Origin: Pseudomonas sp. GD03919
GTDB lineage: Bacteria; Pseudomonadota; Gammaproteobacteria; Pseudomonadales; Pseudomonadaceae
Length of the DNA: 64,000 bases
Assembly: GCF_029814935.1 (NCBI RefSeq)
Contig: NZ_CP104582.1
Location: 1,984,001 to 2,048,000 of the forward strand
Direction: 5' to 3'
The notes below the pieces were generated by a model, which had not been told where the DNA came from, did not search any database, and worked only from the letters and a program-made list of their open reading frames with translations. The translations under genes and the position numbers were made by a program. Position 1 is the stretch's first letter. Each line of letters opens with the position of its first letter. Shown here piece after piece: positions 7,260 through 16,546 of this stretch.

Positions 7260-8531
7260 ATGAAGCCTGATTCGAAAATCAAACTCATACAGATCGATGA
7301 AGAACATTCGACGTTTCATGTGTCGCGCTCCACATTCGTTAAAGATGACATCATGAGCGATGAGTACCGCAAGGTATTCGACAAGTGCTGGCTATACCTG
7401 GGCCATGAATCCGAACTGGAAAAGCCGGGCGACTTCGTTACCCGCACCATTGCCAAGCGCAATATCCTGTTTACCCGCGACACCAAAGGGCGGCTCAACG
7501 CCTTTTTGAATACCTGCCCGCATCGCGGTGCCACCGTATGCCGTGAGTCGGCCGGCAACAGCAAGAACTTCCAGTGTTTCTACCATGGCTGGGTGTTCGG
7601 TTGTGACGGCAAGCTGAAAAGCCAGCCGGGCAAGGAAAGTTATGGCGATGACTTCAACTGTGATGGCAGCAGTGATCTGCGTCCTGTGCCGCGCTTCGAC
7701 AGTTATGCCGGTTTCTGTTTCATCAGCTTCGACGCCAATATCCAGTCCCTGCCGGACTATCTGGCTGGGGCCAAGGAATACCTGGACCTGATTTCCAATC
7801 ACTCGGAAAGCGGCATGGGCATTGTCGACGGCGCCCAGGAGTATGCGATCCGCGCCAACTGGAAGTTGCTGGTGGAGAACAGCATCGACGGCTATCACGC
7901 CGCCACCACCCATGCCAGTTACTTGGACTACCTGCTCAATACCAATGGCGGCCTGACCAACGTCGCGCTGGAAGGCAAAAGCTACGACCTGGGCAATGGC
8001 CATGCCGTACTCGAATACAGCGCACCCTGGGGGCGCCCGGTAGCCCAGTGGATTCCACTGTTCGGCGAGGATGGCAAACGCGAAATGGACGCCATCTATG
8101 CCCGTCTGGTGGAACTGCACGGCAAGGACATGGCCGACCGCATCGCCTTCAAGAACCGCAACATGCTGATTTATCCGAACCTGGTCATCAACGACATCAT
8201 GGCCGTGACCGTGCGCACCTTCTATCCGCTGGAGCCGGGCCATATGCATATCAATGGCTGGGCGTTGGCGCCGAAGAACGAATCGGAATGGGCGCGCAAA
8301 TATCGTCTCTACAACTTCCTGGAATTCCTCGGCCCGGGTGGCTTTGCCACGCCGGATGATGTCGAGGCGCTGGAAGCCTGCCAGAACGGTTTCCAGAACC
8401 ACCAACTGGTCGAGTGGAACGACATCTCCAAGGGCATGGGGCTCGAATCGCCTGCTTACGATGACGAACTGCAAATGCGCGTTTTCTGGTCCCGCTGGAA
8501 CCAGCAAATGACCCAAGAAGATGCCGAGTGA
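7260..8531 (+). CDS. cmtAb: p-Cumate 2,3-dioxygenase large (alpha) subunit
   Basis: 423 aa Rieske non-haem iron oxygenase. Rieske ligands: Cys86 and His88 (NTCPHRG), Cys106 and His109 (CFYHGW). Mononuclear iron site: Asp210 bridging residue, His213 and His218 in [12 protein letters not shown], with a C-terminal Asp in the ATPDDVEAL segment. It adds O2 to p-cumate to give the 2,3-cis-dihydrodiol, using electrons from the reductase and ferredoxin of this operon. A CCGGAGAG ribosome site precedes ATG 7260. Ring-hydroxylating alpha subunits are hard to assign by substrate from sequence alone; the cumate assignment rests on the CymR operator and the full downstream cmt set. Confidence 0.9.
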   Translation: MKPDSKIKLIQIDEEHSTFHVSRSTFVKDDIMSDEYRKVFDKCWLYLGHESELEKPGDFVTRTIAKRNILFTRDTKGRLNAFLNTCPHRGATVCRESAGNSKNFQCFYHGWVFGCDGKLKSQPGKESYGDDFNCDGSSDLRPVPRFDSYAGFCFISFDANIQSLPDYLAGAKEYLDLISNHSESGMGIVDGAQEYAIRANWKLLVENSIDGYHAATTHASYLDYLLNTNGGLTNVALEGKSYDLGNGHAVLEYSAPWGRPVAQWIPLFGEDGKREMDAIYARLVELHGKDMADRIAFKNRNMLIYPNLVINDIMAVTVRTFYPLEPGHMHINGWALAPKNESEWARKYRLYNFLEFLGPGGFATPDDVEALEACQNGFQNHQLVEWNDISKGMGLESPAYDDELQMRVFWSRWNQQMTQEDAE

Positions 8532-8541
8532 GGAGATGCCC

Positions 8542-9033
8542 ATGAACCAGATTGCCAGCCGCAGCGAAGTCGAGGATCTGCTGTATTTCGAAGCCGAATT
8601 GCTCGATGACTGGAAGCTCAAGGAGTGGCTCGAGCTGTATACCGAGGACGCTTCCTATTATGTACCGTCCACTGACCTACCCGTAGGTGCGGATCCGGAA
8701 AAGACACTCTTTTATATCGCCGATGACCGCCTGCGCATGAATGAGCGGGTGATCCGCCTGATGAAGAAGAGTGCGCACTCGGAATATCCGCGTTCACGTA
8801 CCCGTCATCTGGTCAGCAATGTGCGTATTCATCCGGGTGAAAACGAGGATGAAGTCCGCGTGTCCGCCGCGTTTGTCACCTACCGCAGCAAGTGGGGCAA
8901 TACCGATGCCTATATCGGCAGCAGCCATTACCGCCTGTGCCGGGTGGATGGCCAGCTGCGCATCCGTGAAAAGCTGTGCCGTCTCGATCTCGAAGCCCTG
9001 CGCCCGCATGGCCGCGTCAGCATCATTCTCTAG
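8542..9033 (+). CDS. cmtAc: p-Cumate 2,3-dioxygenase small (beta) subunit
   Basis: 163 aa. Start ATG 8542 is chosen because GAGGAG at 8529-8534, which overlaps the alpha-subunit stop, is spaced correctly for it; an ATG at 8521 lies inside the end of the alpha gene. The sequence is a typical beta subunit (cystatin-like fold): VEDLLYFEAELLDDWKLKEW near the start, LYTEDASYYVP, and RTRHLVSNVRI with many Arg residues. The subunit is structural, forming alpha3beta3 hexamers. Its 5' overlap zone with the alpha gene implies translational coupling. Confidence 0.9.
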   Translation: MNQIASRSEVEDLLYFEAELLDDWKLKEWLELYTEDASYYVPSTDLPVGADPEKTLFYIADDRLRMNERVIRLMKKSAHSEYPRSRTRHLVSNVRIHPGENEDEVRVSAAFVTYRSKWGNTDAYIGSSHYRLCRVDGQLRIREKLCRLDLEALRPHGRVSIIL

Positions 9034-9048
9034 CAGGAGCCATGTCCA

Positions 9049-9948
9049 ATGAGCGTTCCATTCCGTTATCAGAAACTGGCCTACGTGGCGGTGAATGTCA
9101 CCGACCTTGATCGGTCGGTACCTTTCTACCGTGACCTGGTCGGCCTGGATCTTGTCGAGCAGCGCGATGGCATGGCCTTTTTCCGCTGCAGCCGCGACCA
9201 CCACAATGTCCTGCTGTGCAGTGCTCCCGAGGCGGGTCTCAAGCGCGTCGCCTTCGAGCTGGAAAACGAGACCGAGCTGGACAAGGCGTTCGAGCACTTT
9301 TCCGGGCTGGGCATGCAGCCTGTCTGGGTTGCCGGGGACGAGTGCCGGAAGCTCAAGCAGGGGCGCACCCTGCGGGTCGTCGAGCGGCACAGCCAACTGA
9401 CGGTGGAGATGTACGGCAGCATCACGCAGATGGCCAAACCCTTCGTGCCGACGGTCGCGCAGATTGCGCGCCTGGGGCACGTGGTCATCGGCGCGGTTGA
9501 CTTCGAGGCCTGCTGCAAGGCGTTCATCGAGGATTTCGGCTTCCGTGTTTCGGATTTAATCGAAGACCGCATCTCCTTCATGCGCTGCCATCCGAATCCC
9601 TTCCACCATACCTTTGCGGTCGGCCCGGCCAGTGCCAACCGCCTGCACCACATCAACTTCATGGTCACGGACATCGATGATGTCGGCAAGGCGCTGTACC
9701 GCATGAAGAAGCATGACATCAAGATCGTTTACGGTCCTGGCCGTCATCCGCCTTCCAACAGCATCTTCCTGTATTTCCTCGACCCGGATGGCAGCACCGT
9801 CGAATACAGCTTCGGCATGGAGGAGTTTCCCGAGCATGGCGCTCGTGAAGCTCGCATGCTCGAGGCCGTGGCCGAGTCGCTTGACACCTGGGGATCGGCA
9901 CCCACTCCTGAATTTGGCGCGGGTGGTCCGATCGAGGTGGCACGATGA
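9049..9948 (+). CDS. cmtC: 2,3-Dihydroxy-p-cumate extradiol dioxygenase
   Basis: 299 aa type I extradiol dioxygenase (vicinal oxygen chelate fold, two domains). The Fe(II) ligands expected by the family are visible: His144 (RLGHVVIG), His200 or His201 (LHHINFMV) and Glu252 (TVEYSFGME). It opens the ring of 2,3-dihydroxy-p-cumate at the 3,4 bond to give 2-hydroxy-3-carboxy-6-oxo-7-methylocta-2,4-dienoate. Its stop overlaps the next start (ATGA at 9945-9948), so it is translationally coupled to the dihydrodiol dehydrogenase. Confidence 0.88.
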   Translation: MSVPFRYQKLAYVAVNVTDLDRSVPFYRDLVGLDLVEQRDGMAFFRCSRDHHNVLLCSAPEAGLKRVAFELENETELDKAFEHFSGLGMQPVWVAGDECRKLKQGRTLRVVERHSQLTVEMYGSITQMAKPFVPTVAQIARLGHVVIGAVDFEACCKAFIEDFGFRVSDLIEDRISFMRCHPNPFHHTFAVGPASANRLHHINFMVTDIDDVGKALYRMKKHDIKIVYGPGRHPPSNSIFLYFLDPDGSTVEYSFGMEEFPEHGAREARMLEAVAESLDTWGSAPTPEFGAGGPIEVAR

Positions 9949-10724
9949 GTCTGCCGGGCATGGCTCCAGCTCCGCTTGCCGGCCAGGTGGCCGTCGTCAC
10001 CGGTGCAGCCCAGGGCATTGGCTACGCCATTGCCCGGCGTCTGGCGGCGCTGGGCGCCGATCTGATGCTGGCGGATCTGTCGTCGGATCAGTTGCGCACG
10101 GCGACGGGCGAACTGAGTGGCGAGTACGGCGTCAGGGTCGAGGCCCATGCCGGTGACCTGGCGGACGAGGCCGTGGTGAAGGCGCTGCGCGAGAAGACCC
10201 AGGCGTTGCTGGGGCCGGCGCAGATTCTGGTCAACTGCGCCGGGGGCGGGATCATCCTGCCTTTTCTCGAGCATACGGCACAGACCCTGAAGGCGACGCT
10301 CGACAGGAATATCTGGACCGTACTCTGGTGCTGCCATCAGTTCCTGCCCGACATGGTCGAGCAGGGCTATGGCCGGATCATCAATCTGGGGGCCGACTCG
10401 GTCAGGAACGGCCTGGCCGACCATGCGGCCTACAACGCGGCCAAGGGCGGTGTGCATGGCCTGACCAGCGGCCTGGCCCGTGAGTTCGCCAAAGCGAAGA
10501 TCACGGTCAACACCGTTGCGCCCTGCGCTGTCGCGACACCGCAACTGGTTCACTTCATCGAAACCAAGCCCGAGCTGGCCCAGCGATTCATCGACGCCAT
10601 TCCCATGGGGCGAGCCGGCGAGATGGATGAGGTGGCCTCCATGGTCGCCTACCTGGCACTGCCCGAGGCGGCGTTCGTCACCGGTCAAGTCATCAGCGTC
10701 AATGGCGGGAGCACAATGCTATGA
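9945..10724 (+). CDS. cmtB: cis-2,3-Dihydrodiol p-cumate dehydrogenase (SDR)
   Basis: 259 aa classical SDR with TGAAQGIG nucleotide motif, NCAGGG, and a canonical YxxxK catalytic pair in HAAYNAAKGG, then VNTVAPC and TGQVISVNGG. In the cumate pathway this enzyme rearomatises the cis-dihydrodiol to 2,3-dihydroxy-p-cumate with NAD+. Both ends overlap neighbours by ATGA (9945-9948 and 10721-10724). The order extradiol dioxygenase, dehydrogenase, ferredoxin places it within the dioxygenase operon, which supports the specific function. Confidence 0.85.
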   Translation: MSLPGMAPAPLAGQVAVVTGAAQGIGYAIARRLAALGADLMLADLSSDQLRTATGELSGEYGVRVEAHAGDLADEAVVKALREKTQALLGPAQILVNCAGGGIILPFLEHTAQTLKATLDRNIWTVLWCCHQFLPDMVEQGYGRIINLGADSVRNGLADHAAYNAAKGGVHGLTSGLAREFAKAKITVNTVAPCAVATPQLVHFIETKPELAQRFIDAIPMGRAGEMDEVASMVAYLALPEAAFVTGQVISVNGGSTML

Positions 10725-11080
10725 GTGACAGCATGATTGCCAGTAGCCTCGACAGGGTGATCGTCGAGTTGTGCGATACAACCGATGTCGGCCCCGGCGA
10801 GATCGTCCAGGCCGAACTGCCCGGTGGCCACAAGCTGGCCGTGTACAACGTCGAGGGTACCTTCTATATCACCGACGACACTTGCTCCCACGGCGATGCC
10901 TCGCTTGCCGAGGACGGCATGCTGGATGGGGATGAAGTGGAGTGCACCTGGCATTTTGGCCGCTTCAAGGTGGCCACCGGCGCGGCCTGCGCCATGCCCT
11001 GCACCAAGCCCCTGCGCACCTGGCCGGTGATCATCGACGGTGACAGGATCTGCACCGAAGCCGAGCAGGGTTTCCTGTGA
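10721..11080 (+). CDS. cmtAd: p-Cumate dioxygenase Rieske ferredoxin
   Basis: 119 aa Rieske [2Fe-2S] ferredoxin. Ligands: CSHG (Cys-x-His) near residue 51 and CTWHFGRF (Cys-x2-His) near residue 71. It carries electrons from the reductase (5926) to the alpha subunit (7260). It overlaps the dehydrogenase upstream (ATGA) and the decarboxylase downstream (GTGA at 11077-11080), so the stoichiometry is likely set by translational coupling. Confidence 0.92.
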   Translation: MSDSMIASSLDRVIVELCDTTDVGPGEIVQAELPGGHKLAVYNVEGTFYITDDTCSHGDASLAEDGMLDGDEVECTWHFGRFKVATGAACAMPCTKPLRTWPVIIDGDRICTEAEQGFL

Positions 11081-11802
11081 AGGCCGTCAGTGAGCTGCTC
11101 CAGCGCCGTGTCCGGGTGGCTGCCCGGGCGCTGGCCCGGCATGGGCTGGTGCAGGCCTGGGGGCATTGCAGCGCGCGGATCGACGAGGGGCATTTCCTGG
11201 TCTGTGCCTCCCGCCCGATGGGCCTGATCGGGCCGGATGAGCCTGGAACCGTGGTGCGCATCGATGCGCCCCTGCCGGAAGGCGTGCTGGGCGAGGTGCG
11301 GGTCCACCAGCAGATCTACGCCCGCCGTTCGGACGTGGGCGGCATTTGCCGCATCATGCCGACCAACACCATGGCGCTGTCGACCCTGCGTCTGGTGCCG
11401 CGTCCGAGGCATGGTGTCGGCGCTTTCGTCGACGGTTGCGCCCTGTGGCATGACCCGCGCCTGCTGCGCGACGATGCCCTGGCCGCACAGCTGGCCGATA
11501 CCCTGGGCCAGGCTCCGGCACTGGTCATGCGTGCCAATGGCGCGGTGACGGTGGGGGCGAGCATCGAGCATGCCATGGGCCTGGCCTGGTGCCTGGAGGA
11601 TGCGGCGCGGATCGAACAGTCCGTGCGAGCGATGACCGGCGACCCGGATGAATCCCTGCTGACGCCGGAAGAGGTCCGCTCCAGACAGGTCAGCAGTGGC
11701 AAGGTGTTCGAGCGCCTGTGGGCGTTCATGAGCGCAGGCGACCCCGAATCGCTGCTGGAGTCGGACGCTTTTCCCGCGGGCGAGGCGCTTGCCCGATGCT
11801 GA
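11077..11802 (+). CDS. cmtD: HCOMODA decarboxylase, class II aldolase-like
   Basis: 241 aa, GTG start overlapping the ferredoxin stop. It belongs to the class II aldolase/adducin fold: LARHGLVQAWGHCSARID at the N-terminus, then GEVRVHQQIYARRSDV. In the cumate pathway a protein of this fold decarboxylates the ring-cleavage product before hydrolysis. Glu73 of the fold is retained, but the positions of the usual Zn ligands read Arg92 and Met94 (ICRIMPTNT) and Asn154 (RANGAV) instead of three His residues, so metal binding must differ from the sugar-phosphate aldolases. Whether other CmtD proteins share this was not checked. Confidence 0.82.
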   Translation: MKAVSELLQRRVRVAARALARHGLVQAWGHCSARIDEGHFLVCASRPMGLIGPDEPGTVVRIDAPLPEGVLGEVRVHQQIYARRSDVGGICRIMPTNTMALSTLRLVPRPRHGVGAFVDGCALWHDPRLLRDDALAAQLADTLGQAPALVMRANGAVTVGASIEHAMGLAWCLEDAARIEQSVRAMTGDPDESLLTPEEVRSRQVSSGKVFERLWAFMSAGDPESLLESDAFPAGEALARC

Positions 11803-11964
11803 TCCTGGCCGGGGTGCTGCCCGTGCGCGAGGCTGCCGATGCCATCGCGCCGTCTGCCCGTGAATGGGAATATACTGTCCGCGACCTTCGCAGCCGGAGG
11901 GAAGGGGGGCGGTGTCTCACGGGGCTATCCGGCAGCCGAGCATTCAGGAGCAACCAGGGTTCTT

Positions 11965-12627
11965 ATGAATCAGCATGCAGAGTCGCCAGAGGACAAGCCG
12001 GCGCGGGTGAAAGCGCCGCGGCGCACCCAGGCGGAGCGCCGGGAAGAAACCAAGCGGCGTATTCTCGATGCGGCTGCCCACGTCTTGCGGACCAAGGGCT
12101 ATGCGGGCTTTCGCATCAGCGAAGTGGCGAGCCTGGCCAAGGTGTCCCGTGGTGCCCAGACGCATCATTATCCAACCAAGGACAGCCTGCTGCTGGCCGC
12201 GCTGGAAGAGATCTACAGCAAAACCCGGGAGCAGAGCCTGGCCAGGATCGCATCCCTGAAACCGGAAGACGACATCATCGCCGCGATACAGGAGGATGGC
12301 GTGAACTTCTTCCTCAGTCCGCATTTCTCCATGGCGCTGAGCCTGATCAATGTGGGCGACGGCAATACCGAGCTGAGTCACGAGCTGCGCAGGCTCTCGC
12401 TGGAGAACCGGCGCCTTCTCGATCAGGCATGGGCCGCTGCCCTGGTCAAGCGGGGCATTCCCCGCGAGATGGCGGGAATCATCCTGTCCAGTATCTACTG
12501 CCTGTATCGCGGGCTGGCCGTGCGGCAACTCATACACTCCGACTCGGAGCACATCCAGAAGGTTTCCGCCTTCTGGCACGACATGCTGAAAGACCAGCTG
12601 CAACGCCTGCTGCCCGACACCCCCTGA
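11965..12627 (+). CDS. cymR: CymR, TetR-family repressor of the cumate pathway
   Basis: 220 aa from ATG 11965; the open frame upstream lacks a better start. It resembles P. putida CymR closely along the DNA-binding domain (RRTQAERREET, LRTKGYAGFRISEV, VSRGAQTHHYPTKDSLLLA) and beyond (ARIASLKPEDD, RGLAVRQL). CymR represses by binding the cuO palindrome and is released by p-cumate or p-cymene. The matching operator is at 5844. Unusually, the gene stands inside the pathway cluster between the decarboxylase and hydrolase genes on the same strand, 162 bases behind the decarboxylase, and is followed by a hairpin terminator. Confidence 0.9.
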   Translation: MNQHAESPEDKPARVKAPRRTQAERREETKRRILDAAAHVLRTKGYAGFRISEVASLAKVSRGAQTHHYPTKDSLLLAALEEIYSKTREQSLARIASLKPEDDIIAAIQEDGVNFFLSPHFSMALSLINVGDGNTELSHELRRLSLENRRLLDQAWAAALVKRGIPREMAGIILSSIYCLYRGLAVRQLIHSDSEHIQKVSAFWHDMLKDQLQRLLPDTP

Positions 12628-12632
12628 TTCCC

Positions 12633-12660
12633 GGCCGGCGCTGTCCGCGTCGGCCTTTCC
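12633..12660 (+). terminator. Hairpin after cymR
   Basis: GGCCGGCG (12633-12640) pairs with CGTCGGCC (12648-12655) with one G-T wobble around a 7-base loop, followed by TTTCCTTTCC. It is a plausible intrinsic terminator separating cymR from the hydrolase gene, though read-through into the cmtEF genes is possible. Confidence 0.5.
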
Positions 12661-12738
12661 TTTCCGACCTTTCCCTCTTATCCGCACTGTGCCGGCCTGG
12701 CGCAGGGCTTTTGCGTGTCCATTATTCAGGAGAAAACC

Positions 12739-13605
12739 ATGAGTCTCTGGCTCGATATGCTTGGCGCGGAAATCCGCTTCGTCGAAACCCGCAACTTCGG
12801 TCGTATCCGCATTGCCGAGGCGGGCAAGGAAAACAGCGAAACCATCCTGTTCCAGCATGGCATCAACGGCCATCTGGAAGCCTATGCAAAAAACATCATT
12901 GCGCTGGCGGATGAGTTCCACGTCATTGCCTTCGACTACGTGGGGCACGGCCTGTCCACCAAGAAGGACATGGAATACAGCCCGCTGGTGCTGGCGGACC
13001 AGTTGGCGGAGCTGATGGATGCTCTGGGGCTGGAGAAGGCCCACCTGTCCGGGGAGTCCCTCGGTGGCTGGACCTCCGCCCACTTCGCCGTCAAGTACCC
13101 CGAGCGGGTTGGCCGTCTGATGCTGAATACCGCGGCGGGTTTGCCGATTGCCACCGAGAAGGGCAAGCAGGACCTGAAAAACCTGATCGAGTTGAACAAG
13201 CGCAACATCAACAACGTGCCCAGCTACGAGTCGGTCGAGGCGCGCATGCACTGGCTGATGCACGAGAACAACAAGGCGCTGGTCAACGAAGAGCTGGTCA
13301 ATCTGCGCCTGGGTATCTATCTCAAGCCCGAGACCCGGGCGATCGCCTCGAAGATCACCGAGATCATCATCCGCCACGACGATTACCTGATCCCGCTGGA
13401 CAAGGTCGCCTGCGAAACCCTGTTCCTGTGGACCGAGGACAACCCCATCCACGATATCGAAACCGCCAGGGCCGCCTCCGCGCGGATACCCGGCAGCAAA
13501 CTGTACGTGATGCAGGGTGACTCCGCCCATTGGCCGCAGTACGAGGCGCCGGATGAGTTCAACCGGATCACCACGCGCTTTTTCAAAACTGGTCAGATCG
13601 ACTGA
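12739..13605 (+). CDS. cmtE: HOMODA hydrolase (alpha/beta hydrolase)
   Basis: 288 aa from ATG 12739, preceded by CAGGAGA; a GTG at 12715 in frame lacks support. The triad is visible: Ser107 in GESLGG, Asp234 (WTEDNP) and His264 ([10 protein letters not shown]). QHGINGH near 39-45 forms the oxyanion region. In the cumate pathway this C-C hydrolase splits 2-hydroxy-6-oxo-7-methylocta-2,4-dienoate into isobutyrate and 2-hydroxypenta-2,4-dienoate. It starts a second group of four closely spaced genes that finish the pathway. Confidence 0.88.
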   Translation: MSLWLDMLGAEIRFVETRNFGRIRIAEAGKENSETILFQHGINGHLEAYAKNIIALADEFHVIAFDYVGHGLSTKKDMEYSPLVLADQLAELMDALGLEKAHLSGESLGGWTSAHFAVKYPERVGRLMLNTAAGLPIATEKGKQDLKNLIELNKRNINNVPSYESVEARMHWLMHENNKALVNEELVNLRLGIYLKPETRAIASKITEIIIRHDDYLIPLDKVACETLFLWTEDNPIHDIETARAASARIPGSKLYVMQGDSAHWPQYEAPDEFNRITTRFFKTGQID

Positions 13606-13619
13606 GCCCGGGGGTTGAT

Positions 13620-14438
13620 GTGAGCGATTTTTCACAGATTGCCGCGCTGCTCTGGGACGCGGAACACAGTGGTTCCGCCTGCGAGCCGGTGCGCGAACAG
13701 TTTGCGGGCCTGCCCGTGGAGCAGGCCATGCAGGCCGCCTACCAGGTGCAGCGGCTCAACGTGGCCAGGCATCTCGCCAATGGCCGACGGATCGCCGGGC
13801 GCAAGATCGGCCTGACCAATCCGCGCGTACAGACCCAACTGGGCGTCGACCAGCCAGACTTCGGCACCCTGTTCGCCGACATGTGTTTCGGTGACAACGA
13901 GACCGTGCCGCTGGCAAGGGTGATGCAGCCCAAGGTGGAGGCCGAGATCGCCGTGATTCTCGAGCGTGACCTGCCAAGCGTGGACACCAGCTTCGCCGAG
14001 GTCTGTGCGGCCATCGGCTGGGTGCTGCCGGCGCTGGAAATCGTCGGCAGCCGGGTACGCGACTGGAATATCCGTTTTGTCGATACCGTTGCCGACAATG
14101 CCTCCAGCGGGCTCTACGTGCTCGGTGGCCCGGCGCGCCGGCTGGATGGCCTCGATCTGCGCGATTGCCGCATGCGCATGACCCTGAACGGTGAAGAGGC
14201 TTCCAGCGGGCACGGTTTCGAATGCCTCGGCCACCCGCTCAACGCGCTGACCTGGCTGGCCCGCAAGATGGCCGCCCTGGGCGAGCCGTTGCGGGCCGGT
14301 GACACCGTTCTGACCGGCGCGCTCGGCCCCATGGTCGCTGTCCAGGCTGGCGATCGCTGCGAGGCCGAGATCGATGGCATAGGCAAGGTGGCGGTGAGCT
14401 TTGCCGCCGTCCCCGATACAGATGCGACCCAAGCCTGA
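13620..14438 (+). CDS. cmtF: 2-Hydroxypenta-2,4-dienoate hydratase
   Basis: 272 aa, GTG start 14 bases after the hydrolase stop. It is a member of the 2-keto-4-pentenoate hydratase/fumarylacetoacetate hydrolase fold: [21 protein letters not shown], a [11 protein letters not shown] metal-binding segment with Glu residues, and [13 protein letters not shown]. It hydrates the dienoate to 4-hydroxy-2-oxovalerate, using a divalent metal. The position between the hydrolase and the acetaldehyde dehydrogenase/aldolase pair is standard for meta-cleavage operons. Confidence 0.92.
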   Translation: MSDFSQIAALLWDAEHSGSACEPVREQFAGLPVEQAMQAAYQVQRLNVARHLANGRRIAGRKIGLTNPRVQTQLGVDQPDFGTLFADMCFGDNETVPLARVMQPKVEAEIAVILERDLPSVDTSFAEVCAAIGWVLPALEIVGSRVRDWNIRFVDTVADNASSGLYVLGGPARRLDGLDLRDCRMRMTLNGEEASSGHGFECLGHPLNALTWLARKMAALGEPLRAGDTVLTGALGPMVAVQAGDRCEAEIDGIGKVAVSFAAVPDTDATQA

Positions 14439-14449
14439 GGAGGCCGACC

Positions 14450-15388
14450 ATGAGCAAGAAACTCAAAGCCGCGATCATCGGCTCGGGCAACATCGGTACC
14501 GATCTGATGATCAAGATCCTGCGCAATGCCCAGTACGTCGAGATGGGGGCCATGGTCGGTATCGACCCGGCGTCCGACGGCCTGGCCCGTGCCGCCCGCA
14601 TGGGCGTGGCGATCACCCATGAAGGTGTGCAGGGCCTGGTCAAGCTGCCCGGGTTCTCTGACATCGACATCATCTTCGATGCCACCAGCGCGGCTGCCCA
14701 TGTCAAGAACGAAGTCTTCCTGCGTGGCCTCAAGCCCGGCCTACGCATCATCGACCTGACCCCAGCCGCCATCGGCCCCTACTGTGTCCCGGTGGTCAAC
14801 CTGGAGCAGAACCTGCACGAGACCAACGTCAACATGGTGACCTGCGGCGGCCAGGCCACCATCCCCATGGTCGCCGCCGTCTCGCGGGTGGCCAAGGTCC
14901 ACTACGGCGAAATCGTCGCCTCGATCGCCAGCAAGTCCGCCGGCCCCGGCACCCGCGCCAACATCGACGAATTCACCGAGACTACCTCCAGGGCCATCGA
15001 AGTGATCGGTGGGGCGCGCAAGGGCAAGGCGATCATCATCATGAACCCGGCCGAGCCGCCGCTGATCATGCGTGACACCGTCTACGTCCTCAGTGAGTTG
15101 GCCGATCAGGACAAAATCGCCGCCTCGGTCGAGGAAATGGCCCAGGCCGTGAAGCGTTACGTCCCCGGCTATCGCCTGAAACAGCGGGTGCAGTTCGATG
15201 TGATCCCAAGCAGTACCCCCCTGAATATCCCCGGTCTCGGCCACCTCAGCGGGCTGAAGACCAGCATTTTCCTCGAAGTCGAAGGTGCCGCCCACTACCT
15301 GCCGGCCTACGCCGGCAACCTCGACATCATGACCTCCGCCGCGCTGGCCACCGCCGAGCGCATGGCCCAGTCACTGCTCAACGCCTGA
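14450..15388 (+). CDS. cmtH: Acylating acetaldehyde dehydrogenase
   Basis: 312 aa, MhpF/DmpF family. [12 protein letters not shown] is the NAD motif and Cys132 in [11 protein letters not shown] is the catalytic thiol, at the same number as in DmpF. It oxidises acetaldehyde with CoA and NAD+ to acetyl-CoA. It normally forms a heterotetramer with the adjacent aldolase and receives acetaldehyde through a tunnel; the two genes are 12 bases apart. The cmtH/cmtG letters follow P. putida F1 usage from memory. Confidence 0.93.
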   Translation: MSKKLKAAIIGSGNIGTDLMIKILRNAQYVEMGAMVGIDPASDGLARAARMGVAITHEGVQGLVKLPGFSDIDIIFDATSAAAHVKNEVFLRGLKPGLRIIDLTPAAIGPYCVPVVNLEQNLHETNVNMVTCGGQATIPMVAAVSRVAKVHYGEIVASIASKSAGPGTRANIDEFTETTSRAIEVIGGARKGKAIIIMNPAEPPLIMRDTVYVLSELADQDKIAASVEEMAQAVKRYVPGYRLKQRVQFDVIPSSTPLNIPGLGHLSGLKTSIFLEVEGAAHYLPAYAGNLDIMTSAALATAERMAQSLLNA

Positions 15389-15400
15389 GGAGATAGCGCC

Positions 15401-16423
15401 ATGACCTTCAACCCCGGCAAGAAACTCTACATCTCCGACGTGACCCTGCGTGACGGTAGCCACGCCATCCGCCACCAGTACTCGATCCAGAACGTGCAAG
15501 CCATTGCCCGCGCCCTGGACAAGGCCAGGGTGGACTCCATCGAAGTGGCCCACGGCGACGGCCTGCAGGGCTCGACCTTCAACTATGGTTTTGCCGCGCA
15601 TACCGATCTGGAATACATCGAGGCGGTCGCCGAGGTGGTCGAGCACGCGAAGATCGCCACGCTGCTGCTGCCCGGCATCGGCACCGTGCACGACCTCAAG
15701 GCCGCCTACGACGCCGGCGCCCGTGTGGTCCGCGTGGCCACCCACTGCACCGAGGCGGACGTGTCCAGGCAGCACATCGAATACGCCCGCGAGCTGGGCA
15801 TGGATACCGTCGGTTTTCTGATGATGAGCCATATGATCCCGGCGGAAGAGCTCGCTCGGCAGGGCAAGCTGATGGAGAGCTACGGTGCCACCTGCATCTA
15901 TATGGCCGACTCCGGCGGCGCGATGAACATGCAGGACATCCGCGAGCGCATGCGTGCGTTCAAGGATGTGTTGAATCACGAAACCCAGACCGGCATGCAC
16001 GCCCACCACAACCTGAGCCTGGGCGTGGCCAACTCCATTACCGCGGTGGAGGAGGGCTGCGACCGTATCGACGCCAGCCTGGCGGGTATGGGTGCCGGTG
16101 CGGGTAACGCCCCTCTCGAAGTCTTTATCGCCGCCGCCGAACGCATGGGCTGGAACCACGGTACCGAGCTTTACACGCTGATGGACGCCGCGGATGACAT
16201 CGTCCGTCCGCTGCAGGACCGCCCGGTGCGGGTGGATCGCGAGACCCTCGGCCTGGGTTATGCCGGGGTCTATTCGAGCTTTCTCCGTCACGCCGAAATC
16301 GCCGCCGAGAAGTACGGCCTGAAGACCCTGGACATCCTGGTTGAGCTGGGCAGGCGGCGGATGGTCGGTGGCCAGGAGGACATGATCGTCGATGTGGCGC
16401 TGGATCTGCTCAACGCCGGATAG
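15401..16423 (+). CDS. cmtG: 4-Hydroxy-2-oxovalerate aldolase
   Basis: 340 aa DmpG/BphI family. Visible: [15 protein letters not shown] at the N-terminus with the metal-binding Asp of LRDG, and [11 protein letters not shown] with the two metal His residues. It cleaves 4-hydroxy-2-oxovalerate to pyruvate and acetaldehyde, the latter channelled to the dehydrogenase encoded just upstream. Ribosome site GAGGAGATAG precedes ATG 15401. A small hairpin (16444-16467) follows without a T-run. Confidence 0.94.
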   Translation: MTFNPGKKLYISDVTLRDGSHAIRHQYSIQNVQAIARALDKARVDSIEVAHGDGLQGSTFNYGFAAHTDLEYIEAVAEVVEHAKIATLLLPGIGTVHDLKAAYDAGARVVRVATHCTEADVSRQHIEYARELGMDTVGFLMMSHMIPAEELARQGKLMESYGATCIYMADSGGAMNMQDIRERMRAFKDVLNHETQTGMHAHHNLSLGVANSITAVEEGCDRIDASLAGMGAGAGNAPLEVFIAAAERMGWNHGTELYTLMDAADDIVRPLQDRPVRVDRETLGLGYAGVYSSFLRHAEIAAEKYGLKTLDILVELGRRRMVGGQEDMIVDVALDLLNAG

Positions 16424-16546
16424 CGAGCCTGAGCGACCTGGCCCGATGGCCTCCGTGGAAGCCATCGGCCTGATGAGAATAAAAACAATAGCGGGCTACC
16501 AGTCTCGGCGCATGAACTGGTTGTTCCATCTTGCGGAGATAAGGCA

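Noticed and set aside
11944..13635. A 563-codon minus-strand frame opposite cymR and the hydrolase
   Set aside because: Both plus-strand genes have complete family motifs; the antisense frame has none.
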